Positions 9,408-18,412 of a DNA stretch of 64,000 bases are shown here, piece by piece; within the stretch, counting starts at the first letter, position 1; every line of letters begins with the position of its first letter. Made by a program: the position numbers and the translations under genes. The notes under the pieces are model-generated. The model ran no database searches. It was not told the origin of the DNA and saw only the letters and a program-made list of their open reading frames with translations. The DNA comes from Corynebacterium sp. 74A (GTDB taxonomy: Bacteria > Actinomycetota > Actinomycetes > Mycobacteriales > Mycobacteriaceae), in assembly GCF_008930665.1 (NCBI RefSeq), contig NZ_PQMG01000008.1:26049-90048 (forward strand), in the 5' to 3' direction.

Positions 9408-10403
9408 CTAGCGGGCGACCGTGGCGGTGGTGTCGGTGATGACGTCTCCGATATCCACAAACACGGTCTGACCCACAGCTTGGGGCATGGCCACCGCAAT
9501 AGCTACATCACGGCCCAGGGCGTACCACACGCCTTGGGTCGTTCCATTGGCCAACTGGGTGTCATTGAACCACGGGATGTCATTGATCTGCTGCAGCTGC
9601 TCGCCGGGCTCATAGCCGGCCGGCTCCGCCAGGCCGCAGCGGGTGACAATCGGCTCTAGGCCATCGTCGTCCGGCATCCACGCCACCGTGTTCTGCGGAT
9701 CCTGTGGATAGCCGGCGGCGATCAGCTCCGAGCCCTTAACCAGACGGTAGGTGCCCGAGGAAGTCTCCAGCACGCTCGGCAGCGCCTGCTCATAGGCCGC
9801 ACAGCGCGGATTGTCGGCATCGGGGGAGTCCAGCTGCGCCAAGGGGGCGGCAGCAGGGGACAAGCGCTCGCCCTGAATCGGTGCTAGGGCGGCGTCGAGA
9901 TCCGCCACCGGGTTGGGGGCATCCCCCAAGGATTGAGCATCGGCGGTCACCGCCACCGTGGGGGTAGCACCCACGAGATACCAGGTTTGCATGGTCGAGC
10001 CGGTGGTGGCGTCTTTGACTCGCAACCACTCGCGGCCGGCAATATCCTCGGTGCGGGCTAGGGTGGTGTACTGGGCTGGGGGCTGCACACCGCAGCGCAA
10101 GGTGATGCGCTGATTATCGGTGCCCGACCACGCGAAGGCCCCGGCCGGTACCGGTTCCACGAGGCGCGCCTTTTTCAGGCCGTTGAGTGACTCCGGGAGA
10201 GCGTCGATAACCGCCGAGCACTCCGCTGAATCGGCCTGATCAGAGGGCAATTCAGACAGCGCTACGGGATCGCGGCCATCGCCGAAAAGCCACTTAGTGC
10301 CGACGAGCACCGCAATGGTGAGAAGAATCGAAAGCATTAGCGCGATAATGATGGGACGCCGAGGAATATCAGAGGCGGGAGTCTCGGTACGGGAGCTGCT
10401 CAT
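9408..10403 (-). CDS. Membrane-anchored protein with two DUF3515-like repeats
   Basis: A 331-residue protein of unknown function. Residues ~17-39 form one N-terminal membrane helix; the rest should be outside the membrane. The exported part contains two related halves: each begins with a cysteine segment (ECSAVIDALPESL near 62, RCAAYEQALPSVL near 200) and has a matching LRCGVQPPAQY / TRCGLAEPAGY further on, so disulfides are plausible. DUF3515 is the family usually found between ddl and thiL in Mycobacteriales, normally as a single unit as I recall it. The ATG at 10403 was preferred over one 13 codons upstream because a GTAGAG site precedes it. It is convergent with the importer genes. Confidence 0.75.
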   Translation of the reverse strand: MSSSRTETPASDIPRRPIIIALMLSILLTIAVLVGTKWLFGDGRDPVALSELPSDQADSAECSAVIDALPESLNGLKKARLVEPVPAGAFAWSGTDNQRITLRCGVQPPAQYTTLARTEDIAGREWLRVKDATTGSTMQTWYLVGATPTVAVTADAQSLGDAPNPVADLDAALAPIQGERLSPAAAPLAQLDSPDADNPRCAAYEQALPSVLETSSGTYRLVKGSELIAAGYPQDPQNTVAWMPDDDGLEPIVTRCGLAEPAGYEPGEQLQQINDIPWFNDTQLANGTTQGVWYALGRDVAIAVAMPQAVGQTVFVDIGDVITDTTATVAR

Positions 10404-10561
10404 AGCCACAAACTCTACCCGCAGCCCGTCGCGGCTGAGCATCGGATAGCATCAAATGCGGCGCCCTTACGCCCGCGGGGCGGGACACCGACGAGTCGCG
10501 CAGCGTGCAGCGGCGGCGCCACGGATGAACACCCACACAACGAGGACGGTGGCATAACACG

Positions 10562-11572
10562 ATGCCCGTGACCTTTCCCACCCGCTACGGCGGGCCAACA
10601 CTCGCCGACCTAGGAGAAAAAGGCGCGATCGCGGCGATCCTGCGCGCCGCGCCCTCGGCCCGCAATGGCGATGACGCCGCAGTGCTCGGCCACCCCGTAC
10701 CCAATACCCGCACCGTAGTCACCACCGACATGCTGGTGGGCAACCGGCATTTTCGGCTCGACTGGTCCAGCGCCCACGATATTGGCCGCAAAGCGATCGT
10801 GGCGAACTTCGCCGATATCGAAGCCATGGGGGCGCGTCCCGTCGCCGCACTGCTGGCACTCGGCGCCCCCGCCGTCACCCCGGTGAGCTTCGTGGAAGAA
10901 CTCGCCCACGGCATCGCCGAGGAAGCCGCCAAGCACAACGCCGAACTCGTCGGCGGCGATCTCGTGGAATCCGAGGAACTGATTATCTCCATCACCGCCA
11001 CTGGGCAGCTCGGCGGCAATCTGCCCGCCACCACGCTATCCAAGGCGCGCGTCGGGCAGAAAGTAGTGGCCTCGGGAGCCCTCGGGGAATCCGCCGCCGG
11101 GCTCGCCCTCCTCTCCGAGCTCGGCCCCGCTGGGATCCCGGATGAGTTTCGCCACCTAGTGCGCTCCCACTGCGCCCCAGAACTGCAGCCCAAACGCGGG
11201 GTGATCGCCCGCGCCACCGGGGCCACCGCGATGACCGATACCTCCGATAGCCTCTACACCGACTGCCACGCCATCGCCTATCACTCGGGCGTCGGCATCA
11301 ACCTCTTCGGCGCCGCCATCGCGCCGAGCGCCACCATGCGCCGCGCCGCAAAACTCCTCGACCGCGACCCCTGGGAATGGGTACTCGGCGGGGGAGAAGA
11401 CCACGCCATCATCGCCACCACCGCCGGCGAAGCCCCGAGTGGATTCCGCGTGATCGGCGAAGTCGTGCGCGGCCGCGCTCCCTATCCCGTCACCGTCGAT
11501 GGCGAGCCTGCCCGCTTTGCCGATGGCTGGAGTACCTTTTCCAGCAGACCCGCAGACCGGCACAGCCCCTAA
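10562..11572 (+). CDS. thiL: Thiamine-monophosphate kinase
   Basis: A 336-residue ThiL, which phosphorylates thiamine monophosphate to the active pyrophosphate. NGDDAAVL (35-42) and TTDMLVGNRHF (54-64) carry the metal- and ATP-binding aspartates, and GRKAIVANFADIEAMGA follows as in the family. The divergent 158-base gap to the DUF3515 gene probably holds both promoters. ung starts 51 bases downstream on the same strand. Confidence 0.96.
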   Translation: MPVTFPTRYGGPTLADLGEKGAIAAILRAAPSARNGDDAAVLGHPVPNTRTVVTTDMLVGNRHFRLDWSSAHDIGRKAIVANFADIEAMGARPVAALLALGAPAVTPVSFVEELAHGIAEEAAKHNAELVGGDLVESEELIISITATGQLGGNLPATTLSKARVGQKVVASGALGESAAGLALLSELGPAGIPDEFRHLVRSHCAPELQPKRGVIARATGATAMTDTSDSLYTDCHAIAYHSGVGINLFGAAIAPSATMRRAAKLLDRDPWEWVLGGGEDHAIIATTAGEAPSGFRVIGEVVRGRAPYPVTVDGEPARFADGWSTFSSRPADRHSP

Positions 11573-11623
11573 GCCATCCCGGCCCATCCACACCGCATCC
11601 ACCACGACGTTAAAGGCACCGCC

Positions 11624-12328
11624 ATGACCACCACCGACTTGCCCGTACACGACAGTTGGGCGCCCGTACTCGCCCCCGTCGCCGAGACCATCCACCGGCT
11701 GGGAGAGTTTCTCCGCGCCGAAAACGCCGCTGGGCGCGGCTATCTGCCCGCCGGCAGCGACGTGCTGCGCGCCTTCAACTATCCCTTCGACGAGATCAAG
11801 GTGCTCATCGTCGGCCAAGACCCTTATCCCACCCCCGGTCATGCCATGGGATTGTCCTTTTCCGTCCAACCCGATGTGCGCCCCCTGCCGCGCAGCCTGA
11901 ACAACATCTACACCGAACTCCACTCCGATCTCGGCATCACCCCGCCAGAACACGGCGATTTGAGCGCCTGGTGCGAGCAAGGAGTCGCACTCTTTAACCG
12001 CGTACTCACCGTCAGCCCGGGGCGCGCCGGCTCCCACCGCGGCCACGGCTGGGAAGACGTCACCGAATGCGCCATCACCGCCCTCGCCGAACGCGACACC
12101 CCGCTGGTGGCCATCTTGTGGGGACGCGACGCCCAAAACACCCAACGCTTCCTCGGCGACACTCCCTGCATCTGCTCGCCGCACCCCTCGCCCCTGTCCG
12201 CCTCCCGTGGCTTCTTCGGCTCCCGCCCGTTCTCCCGCACCAATGAAATCCTCAGCACCCTCGGCGCCACGCCCATAGACTGGCGACTCGATACACACCC
12301 CACCCACGCATCCCAGCCGAAACACTAG
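11624..12328 (+). CDS. ung: Uracil-DNA glycosylase
   Basis: A 234-residue family 1 UNG that removes uracil from DNA. GQDPYP (64-69, catalytic Asp66) and the [14 protein letters not shown]-intercalation loop near the C-terminus are intact. Placement between thiL and the DAK2-domain gene followed by recG is the standard mycobacterial/corynebacterial arrangement. A TAGACT box overlaps its stop codon and may be the -10 of the next gene. Confidence 0.97.
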   Translation: MTTTDLPVHDSWAPVLAPVAETIHRLGEFLRAENAAGRGYLPAGSDVLRAFNYPFDEIKVLIVGQDPYPTPGHAMGLSFSVQPDVRPLPRSLNNIYTELHSDLGITPPEHGDLSAWCEQGVALFNRVLTVSPGRAGSHRGHGWEDVTECAITALAERDTPLVAILWGRDAQNTQRFLGDTPCICSPHPSPLSASRGFFGSRPFSRTNEILSTLGATPIDWRLDTHPTHASQPKH

Positions 12329-12342
12329 ACTGTAGTGTCACT

Positions 12343-13929
12343 ATGACTTCAGCAGCCCCCACCACGCTCGGTCCCAAAGAACTCCACTCGTGGGCACGCG
12401 CCGCCGCCACGCAGCTCGCGGCGCGCCGGGCGGAAATCAATGCGCTGAACGTGTTCCCCGTGCCGGACTCGGACACCGGCTCCAATATGGCGCACACGAT
12501 GGAAGCTGCACTGGCGCATCTCGAGACGCTTATCGACGCCGCCCCGCAGCCACTCGACGTCAACGACGTCGCCACTGCCCTCGCCCAGGGTTCCGTGCGC
12601 GGGGCGCGGGGAAACTCCGGAATGGTACTCAGCCAAGTGCTCCGAGCGGTGGCATTGGCCGCCGCCGGGGGCGGCATTGACGGCACCATGGTGCGCACCT
12701 CCCTCAACACGGCGCTGGCCATGGTCAATGAGGCCATCAACGAGCCGGTAGAAGGAACAGTACTGACCGTGCTGCGGGCGGCCGCCGTGGCCGCCGACGC
12801 CACCGGCTCGAATGATCTGGCAGAGGTCGTGCTGGCTGCCACCGCCGCCGCCCAGCGAGCCCTCGATGCCACCCCCTCGCAGCTCGATGTCCTCCGCGAG
12901 GCGGGGGTTGTCGACGCTGGGGGAGCCGGGCTCGTGGTGCTACTCGAGACGCTCGCCCAACAGATCGACCCCACGGTGCCGGTGCGGGATCTCTCCGCCA
13001 TCACCCCGCACCGCGGCACTGCTACGCAGATGCGTAGTAGTACCTACCTCGAGGTGATGTTCTACTACAAGGGCGAGGACATTGACGAGCTCTACACCGC
13101 CCTGCAGCCGCTCGGCGATAGCTTGGTGCTCGCCCGCGCTGGGGACTATCAGGGCCGGATACACATTCACTCCGAGCAGCCCGGCACCGTCATCGAGACC
13201 GCCTATAGCTATGCCGGCGAGGTCTCCCAGCTGCATCTCGAGGCCCTGCCCGAGCCGGAGCCAGAATCTGCTCGCGTGAATCAGCAGCGGCGCATCATCA
13301 TCGCCCTGTGCCCGCACGGGGAACTCGCGGAGCTCTACGAGGCGTCTGGGGCCACCGTGGTGGCGCCAGCGAGCGCGGGGGAGGACACGGTGAAAAAGAT
13401 CGGCGAGGCCATCTCTACAGTCGGCGCGAAAGAAGTCTCGGTGCTGCCCAATGGGATGCTCTCCAAGCGGGAATTGGTCTCTACCGAACTAGCCGCCCAC
13501 GCCAGCGGGGTGTTTATCCAATTGGTGTCCACCAGCCAGCTGGTGGCGGGGCTGGCGGCTATCGCCGTGCACGATCCCCGCCAACCGCTCGTGGTGGACT
13601 GCTATGCGATGTCCGAGGCCGCCTCCGCGATGCGTACCAGCTATATCAGTGCAGAGCAGAACCAGTACGTGGCGCATAGTGGCTCGGGGGCGGCGTCGAC
13701 AAGCGAGGAACTCGCCTGCGCCAGCACCCTGGATGAGGCGGTGGCTGCAGCCTGCGAGCGGCTGCTGCGGCCGGAGTCCGAACTCGTGACCGTGCTGCTC
13801 AGTGATGCCAGTGGGGTAGAGCAGCTGAGTGCGCTGCTGCAGGAGGAGGTACTGGCGGAGCGCGATATTGAGCTCAGCGTCTATCCGGCGCGGGGGATGA
13901 ACTACGCAGCGGAGATCGGGGTGGAATAG
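12343..13929 (+). CDS. DAK2-domain protein, FakA-like kinase
   Basis: A 528-residue protein. The N-terminal ~200 residues are a DhaL/DAK2 kinase domain: NVFPVPDSDTGSNM (36-49) supplies the Mg-binding aspartates and GSVRGARGNSGMVLSQ binds nucleotide. The remaining half resembles the middle and DegV-like parts of FakA, the ATP-binding subunit of fatty acid kinase. No FakB lipid-binding partner is encoded nearby, so the substrate is uncertain. It is fixed upstream of recG in many actinobacteria. TAGACT (12326-12331) lies 11 bases before the ATG with no ribosome site, so the mRNA probably has almost no leader. An inverted ACTACGCA pair lies inside at 13022-13038. Confidence 0.85.
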   Translation: MTSAAPTTLGPKELHSWARAAATQLAARRAEINALNVFPVPDSDTGSNMAHTMEAALAHLETLIDAAPQPLDVNDVATALAQGSVRGARGNSGMVLSQVLRAVALAAAGGGIDGTMVRTSLNTALAMVNEAINEPVEGTVLTVLRAAAVAADATGSNDLAEVVLAATAAAQRALDATPSQLDVLREAGVVDAGGAGLVVLLETLAQQIDPTVPVRDLSAITPHRGTATQMRSSTYLEVMFYYKGEDIDELYTALQPLGDSLVLARAGDYQGRIHIHSEQPGTVIETAYSYAGEVSQLHLEALPEPEPESARVNQQRRIIIALCPHGELAELYEASGATVVAPASAGEDTVKKIGEAISTVGAKEVSVLPNGMLSKRELVSTELAAHASGVFIQLVSTSQLVAGLAAIAVHDPRQPLVVDCYAMSEAASAMRTSYISAEQNQYVAHSGSGAASTSEELACASTLDEAVAAACERLLRPESELVTVLLSDASGVEQLSALLQEEVLAERDIELSVYPARGMNYAAEIGVE

Positions 13930-13932
13930 ACC

Positions 13933-16104
13933 GTGCTGGGCTGGAAGGACGAGCGGCGCTTATCTACGCTGCTGCCGGCGAAAGAAGCCCGCGTCATTCG
14001 GGAGAAACTGGGGCTTTATACCGTCACCGATCTGCTGGAGCATTATCCGCGCGCATGGTCGCGCTATGGCTCGGATGTGCTGGCGGAATCGGTGGAAGAA
14101 GGCGATGTGGTGACCTGCGTCGGCACCGTGGTGCAGGCCAATTCCCGCTACCTAGCATCCGAGCAGGGGAAAAAGCCGAAGCGGCTGACCCGCATCACTG
14201 TCTCCGATGGACGCACACTCATCGGTATCAGCTTCTTTAACTCCCACTGGCTCGACCGCACACTCGAGGTGGGCACCCGCGCGATATTCACCGGCAAAGT
14301 GAAGTATTACCGCGGCCGGCCGCAGCTGAGCCATCCCAGCTTCCACACGCTGCCGGACCCGGACTCCGGCGAGGTGCCGGTGAGCAACATGAATGACTTG
14401 AAATCCTATGGCGATGGCGAGGCCATTCAGCAGCTTTTCGCCACCATGGACTACCTACCGGTCTATCCCATGCGCAAAGGCGTCACCTCGTGGCGGTTCA
14501 TGGCCGCTGTCGATCGCGTGCTGGGCGCACTTGAGCACATCCCCGATCCCCTCGGCGAGCCTGCCCCCCACGGGCTGCCCAGCCTCGATGCGGCCCTGCG
14601 CGGAATTCACCAACCCGATAGCCGGGGGCCGCTGCCGTTCATCCAGCGGCTGAAATACAACGAGGCGCTCACCCTAGCGCTGGTGATGGCACTACGCACC
14701 GTGGACAATGCGGAGAAAGTAGCCCCGAGTTGTCCTGCCGCAGATAGCGCCGGCGCCGCCGATGCCGCTGGGTCGCGCGCCGCCCAGCTTGTGGCTCGCC
14801 TCCCCTTTAGTCTCACCTCCGGCCAGCGTGCGGTTCACCGCGAGATCAGCGAGGATCTCGGCCGCACCCAGCCGATGAGTAGGTTGCTGCTCGGCGAGGT
14901 GGGCTCCGGTAAAACAGTGCTGGCCCTGCTCGGCATGCTGCAGGTGGTCGATGCCGGCCGCCAGGCGGTCTTGCTCGCCCCCACGGAGGTACTGGCGGTG
15001 CAGCACACCCGCTCTTTGCAGGCGCTGCTGGATGCGGCCGGCATGGGCGGGGTAGGCGGGGTCCACATCACCTGCCTTACTGGGTCGGCGCCGACGGCCA
15101 GCAAGCGCCAAGCGCTGCTCGATATCGTCTCGGGCGAGGCCGATATTGTGGTCGGCACGCATGCGCTTCTTCAAGAAGGCGTGGAGTTCTTCGATCTTGG
15201 GCTCGTGGTGGTTGATGAGCAGCATCGTTTCGGTGTGGAGCAACGCGATAAGCTGCGGCTGGCCCGCGGCGATGGCCTGCAGGCGCACATGCTGGTGATG
15301 ACGGCCACGCCTATCCCACGCACCATCGCCATGACGAGCTTCGGCGATCTCGCGATCTCCATGCTGCGGGAACTCCCAGGCGGTCGCCGCCCGATCACCT
15401 CCTCGGTGGTGCCCGAGTCCAAGCCCGCCTGGGTGAAACGGGCGTGGGAGCGCATCCGCGAGGAGGCGCAGCAAGGCCGGCAATGCTTCGTGGTGTGTCC
15501 GCGCATCGACGGCGAGGGCGGGGTCTATGAGATGCACGAGCAGCTCGCGACGCAGATCTTCCCCGAACTCGAGGTGGGCATGCTGCACGGAAAGATGGAG
15601 TCGGCCACCAAGGATCATGTGATGCGCGACTTCGCCGCCGGCGGTATCGATGTGCTGGTCTCCACCACAGTTATCGAGGTGGGTATCGACGTGCCCAATG
15701 CCACGGTGATGTATGTGCGTGAAGCCGATAGATTCGGTGTTTCCCAGCTGCACCAGCTGCGCGGTCGCGTCGGCCGTGGCGCTCACGCTGCGCTGTGCCT
15801 GTTCCATACCGCGCAGCCTGCCGAGAGTCCCTCCGCTGAACGTCTGCGTCGCGTCGCAGAGACCACTGATGGTTTTGCGCTCGCAGAGCTGGATCTACGC
15901 ACCCGCCAAGAAGGCGATGTACTCGGCACCGACCAGTCCGGCGGACACCGGAGAGTCAAGCTTTTGAGCTTGATCGACGATGGGGACATTATCGAGCAGG
16001 CCTATGCTGATGCCATGGACTATGTGCGCACCGATCCCGACTGGGCCCGCGAGCTCGCGAGTGAGGTCGAAGAGGATACGCAAGAATTCATCGAGAAGTC
16101 CTAG
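13933..16104 (+). CDS. recG: ATP-dependent DNA helicase RecG
   Basis: A 723-residue RecG, which remodels stalled replication forks and branched DNA. An N-terminal wedge/OB domain precedes the helicase core with Walker A GEVGSGKT (~322-329), the DEQH box in VVDEQHRFG (~430), TATPIPRT and the C-terminal QLRGRVGR motif. The start is GTG at 13933, three bases after the previous stop codon, so translation is probably coupled to the DAK2 gene. An insert of ~25 residues rich in Ala/Gly sits before the helicase core (near 14730-14790). Confidence 0.96.
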   Translation: MLGWKDERRLSTLLPAKEARVIREKLGLYTVTDLLEHYPRAWSRYGSDVLAESVEEGDVVTCVGTVVQANSRYLASEQGKKPKRLTRITVSDGRTLIGISFFNSHWLDRTLEVGTRAIFTGKVKYYRGRPQLSHPSFHTLPDPDSGEVPVSNMNDLKSYGDGEAIQQLFATMDYLPVYPMRKGVTSWRFMAAVDRVLGALEHIPDPLGEPAPHGLPSLDAALRGIHQPDSRGPLPFIQRLKYNEALTLALVMALRTVDNAEKVAPSCPAADSAGAADAAGSRAAQLVARLPFSLTSGQRAVHREISEDLGRTQPMSRLLLGEVGSGKTVLALLGMLQVVDAGRQAVLLAPTEVLAVQHTRSLQALLDAAGMGGVGGVHITCLTGSAPTASKRQALLDIVSGEADIVVGTHALLQEGVEFFDLGLVVVDEQHRFGVEQRDKLRLARGDGLQAHMLVMTATPIPRTIAMTSFGDLAISMLRELPGGRRPITSSVVPESKPAWVKRAWERIREEAQQGRQCFVVCPRIDGEGGVYEMHEQLATQIFPELEVGMLHGKMESATKDHVMRDFAAGGIDVLVSTTVIEVGIDVPNATVMYVREADRFGVSQLHQLRGRVGRGAHAALCLFHTAQPAESPSAERLRRVAETTDGFALAELDLRTRQEGDVLGTDQSGGHRRVKLLSLIDDGDIIEQAYADAMDYVRTDPDWARELASEVEEDTQEFIEKS

Positions 16105-16123
16105 CGTTGTTAAGCTGTGGGGC

Positions 16124-16372
16124 ATGAAGATTTTCGCCCCCTTTGCTGGCATCGTGCGTTTCACGGTGGAGCTGGGCCAGCAGGTCCGCACCGGTGATGA
16201 GCTCGCCATCATCGAGGCCGTGAAGCTCGAAACGGCGGTGCACGCCCCAGGCCCTGGGGTAGTGGGCGCACTCGCTATCGAGAATTTCGGTGATTGTCTC
16301 GGTGGCGATGAATTACTCGAGCTTCTCGACGCCACCTCCACCGCATCTGACCCCGCCACCAAGGAGGCTTAA
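16124..16372 (+). CDS. Small biotin/lipoyl-attachment domain protein
   Basis: An 82-residue protein that is essentially one biotinyl domain. The attachment site reads EAVKLET with Lys34, where the classical motif is EAMKM; Met to Val before the lysine is the visible change. A small stand-alone carrier between recG and rsmD is common in corynebacteria, but its carboxylase partner is not encoded here. TAAGCT (16111-16116) lies 7 bases before the ATG, consistent with a leaderless transcript. rsmD starts 7 bases downstream. Confidence 0.82.
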   Translation: MKIFAPFAGIVRFTVELGQQVRTGDELAIIEAVKLETAVHAPGPGVVGALAIENFGDCLGGDELLELLDATSTASDPATKEA

Positions 16373-16379
16373 CGACAAC

Positions 16380-17015
16380 ATGGGTTCCCCTCGTATCATC
16401 TCCGGCTGGGCTCGCGGCCGAAAGCTCGCGGTGCCCGCCAAGGGCACACGCCCCACCAGCGACCGCGCCAAGGAAGGATTGTTCTCCTCCCTCCAGGTGC
16501 GCTTCGGGTTTGAGAACAAAATGGTGCTGGATCTCTTCGCCGGGTCCGGTGCCCTTGGCCTCGAGGCCGTCTCCCGCGGCGCCCGCGGCGCCGTCTTCGT
16601 GGAGAATCACCCGCCGGCGGCCGCTGTGATTCGGCGCAACGCGGAATTGATCCCGCACGCCGATATTCACATCGAGGAGCGCGCCGCCTCCAGCTATCTG
16701 GCCTCGGCCCCGCGCGACTACTTCGACATGGTGCTCGCCGACCCGCCCTATGATCTCGCCGATGAGGCCGTGGCCGAGATGGTGCGCGCCCTCATTCCGA
16801 CGCTGCGCGATGGCGCCGCCGTGGTGGTGGAGCGCCATATTGACTCTCCCGAGACCGCGTGGCCGGCCTGTTTCACCCCGACCGGGCAGAAACTGAAAAA
16901 GCGCACCTATGGCATCGCTCGGATGGACATGGCCGTCTTTGACGCCAGCGCCGTCAATGCCAGCGAGGATGCCAGCGCCGATGCGGCAGATCCTGCTGTA
17001 ACCAGCACCACCTAG
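16380..17015 (+). CDS. rsmD: 16S rRNA (guanine(966)-N2)-methyltransferase
   Basis: A 211-residue RsmD. It has the SAM-binding motif DLFAGSGALGLEA (51-63) and the catalytic motif DPPYDL (121-126). It methylates G966 of 16S rRNA in the 30S subunit. The ATG at 16380 is preceded by AAGGAGG near 16361, inside the end of the biotin-carrier gene. The last ~25 residues are an Ala/Asp/Ser-rich tail with no known role. coaD follows, a widely conserved pair. Confidence 0.94.
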   Translation: MGSPRIISGWARGRKLAVPAKGTRPTSDRAKEGLFSSLQVRFGFENKMVLDLFAGSGALGLEAVSRGARGAVFVENHPPAAAVIRRNAELIPHADIHIEERAASSYLASAPRDYFDMVLADPPYDLADEAVAEMVRALIPTLRDGAAVVVERHIDSPETAWPACFTPTGQKLKKRTYGIARMDMAVFDASAVNASEDASADAADPAVTSTT

Positions 17016-17030
17016 AAAGACCACGCCTCC

Positions 17031-17519
17031 ATGCCCACCCCCACCCGCAGTGTGTGCCCCGGCTCCTTCGACCCAGTCACCTTGGGGCACCTCGATATCA
17101 TCACCCGCAGCGCCGCCACCTTCGATGAGGTGGTCGTGCTCATCACCCACAACCCACACAAGCAGGGCATGTTTAGCGTCGAGGAGCGCGCCCAGTTGGT
17201 GCACGAAGCTACTACGCATCTGCCCAATGTTCGAGTGGACACCTGGACGGGACTGCTGGTGGATTACACCCAGAAAGAAGGCATCGACGTCATCGTCAAG
17301 GGGCTGCGTAGCTCCCTCGACTATGAATACGAGCTGCCCATGGCGCAGATGAATAAACGGCTCAGCGGCATCGACACCTTCTTCCTGCTCACCGAGCAGC
17401 ACTATGGCCACATCTCCTCCACGCTGTGCAAGGAAGTGGCCCGCTATGGCGGCGATGTGTCCAGCATGCTGCCGCAACCGGTGGCGGCAGCCATGGCGGA
17501 GAAACTCGCCCAAGAGTAG
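17031..17519 (+). CDS. coaD: Phosphopantetheine adenylyltransferase
   Basis: A 162-residue CoaD, which makes dephospho-CoA from 4'-phosphopantetheine and ATP. CPGSFDPVTLGH (9-20, with the T/HxGH nucleotidyltransferase motif) and HISSTLCKEVARYGG near the C-terminus are diagnostic. coaE, the next enzyme of the pathway, is also in the window at 32.4 kb. A copy of ACTACGCA lies in the gene at 17212 in the unusual codons ACT ACG for two threonines. Confidence 0.97.
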   Translation: MPTPTRSVCPGSFDPVTLGHLDIITRSAATFDEVVVLITHNPHKQGMFSVEERAQLVHEATTHLPNVRVDTWTGLLVDYTQKEGIDVIVKGLRSSLDYEYELPMAQMNKRLSGIDTFFLLTEQHYGHISSTLCKEVARYGGDVSSMLPQPVAAAMAEKLAQE

Positions 17520-17558
17520 GTCCCTGTGGCGGCTGTGGCGCTTGTGGCGGCGGGGCGA

Positions 17559-17568
17559 CGTCGATAAG
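17559..17568 (-). repeat. Intergenic copy of the CTTATCGACG word
   Basis: An exact copy on the minus strand, between coaD and the TSUP gene. Function unknown; see findings. Confidence 0.6.
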
Positions 17569-17626
17569 CGCCTGCATCACGCACCTCATGGCAGAGCGCA
17601 CGGCTCGGCTCCGCTACGTTAAATGA

Positions 17627-18370
17627 ATGCTCAGTGCGTTCATAGTTTTCTTCATTGTGGTGCTCGGCTCTTTGCTGCAGCGCGTGTCCGGCATGGGGCT
17701 GGGGCTGATTGCCGCGCCGGTGCTGAGCGTATTGCTCGGGCCGATCGAAGGCATCATGGTGCTCAATGTGCTGGCCGTGGTCAACGCGGCGATCACCACC
17801 GGCACGGTACGCCAGTGGGTGGATTGGCGCATGTTTAGCATCATCAGCTCGGTTTTGGTGCTCGGCTCTATACCTGCGGCGCTACTGATTCGGGCCGTCT
17901 CCGCGGCGTGGCTGATGATTCTGGTCGGGGCGCTGCTGTTGGTGGCGTTGTGCGTAGTGACCTATGGCAAACGCTGGGTGCCGCAGTTTTCCGGCGCGCT
18001 GCCCGCCGCGATCTCCGGGGTGGTGGGCGGTTTTATGAACACCATCGCGGGTGTTGCGGGGCCGGCCATCACCGTCTATGCCGCAGCCAGCCGCTGGGAG
18101 CAGCGCAGCTATGCTGCCACCTTGCAGCCGATCTTTATTGTCTCCGGCCTGGTCTCGCTCATTATGAAGCTCGTGCTCGGAGCCGGCAGCGTGTCGGGCA
18201 CCCCGGTACAGATCTGGCCGGTGGGAGTAGTGGCAATGCTGCTCGGTATTTATCTCGGGGTGCGCTGTGCCACACTGATTCCGCGCGATAAAGCCCACCG
18301 GCTGGCACTCATTCTGGCCACGGCCGGTGGACTGTCTGCACTGATTCGCGGGGTGCTCAGCCTCGCATAG
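17627..18370 (+). CDS. TSUP-family (TauE/SafE) membrane transporter
   Basis: A 247-residue protein with about eight hydrophobic segments. The two halves and the GMGLGLIAAPVLSVLLGP start, together with GFMNTIAGVAGPAITVYA in the middle, match the TSUP sulfite/organosulfonate exporter family. The substrate cannot be read from sequence. TACGTT lies 6 bases before the ATG and there is no ribosome site, so it may be leaderless. It is convergent with the amino-acid ABC operon. Confidence 0.85.
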   Translation: MLSAFIVFFIVVLGSLLQRVSGMGLGLIAAPVLSVLLGPIEGIMVLNVLAVVNAAITTGTVRQWVDWRMFSIISSVLVLGSIPAALLIRAVSAAWLMILVGALLLVALCVVTYGKRWVPQFSGALPAAISGVVGGFMNTIAGVAGPAITVYAAASRWEQRSYAATLQPIFIVSGLVSLIMKLVLGAGSVSGTPVQIWPVGVVAMLLGIYLGVRCATLIPRDKAHRLALILATAGGLSALIRGVLSLA

Positions 18371-18392
18371 GGGCTGCGCGTCGCGTGCCGAC

Positions 18393-18408
18393 GCTACTGC
18401 GTAGTAGC
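18393..18408. terminator. Short hairpin between convergent genes
   Basis: GCTACT and AGTAGC pair across the loop GCGT in the 42-base gap between the TSUP gene and the ABC ATPase. The hairpin is built from the repeated word TGCGTAGT (18398-18405). There is no T-tract. Confidence 0.5.
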
Positions 18409-18412
18409 AGGA

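Noticed and set aside
11156..12325. A 389-codon open frame antisense to thiL and ung
   Set aside because: A Gly/Ala-rich shadow of two well-supported genes.
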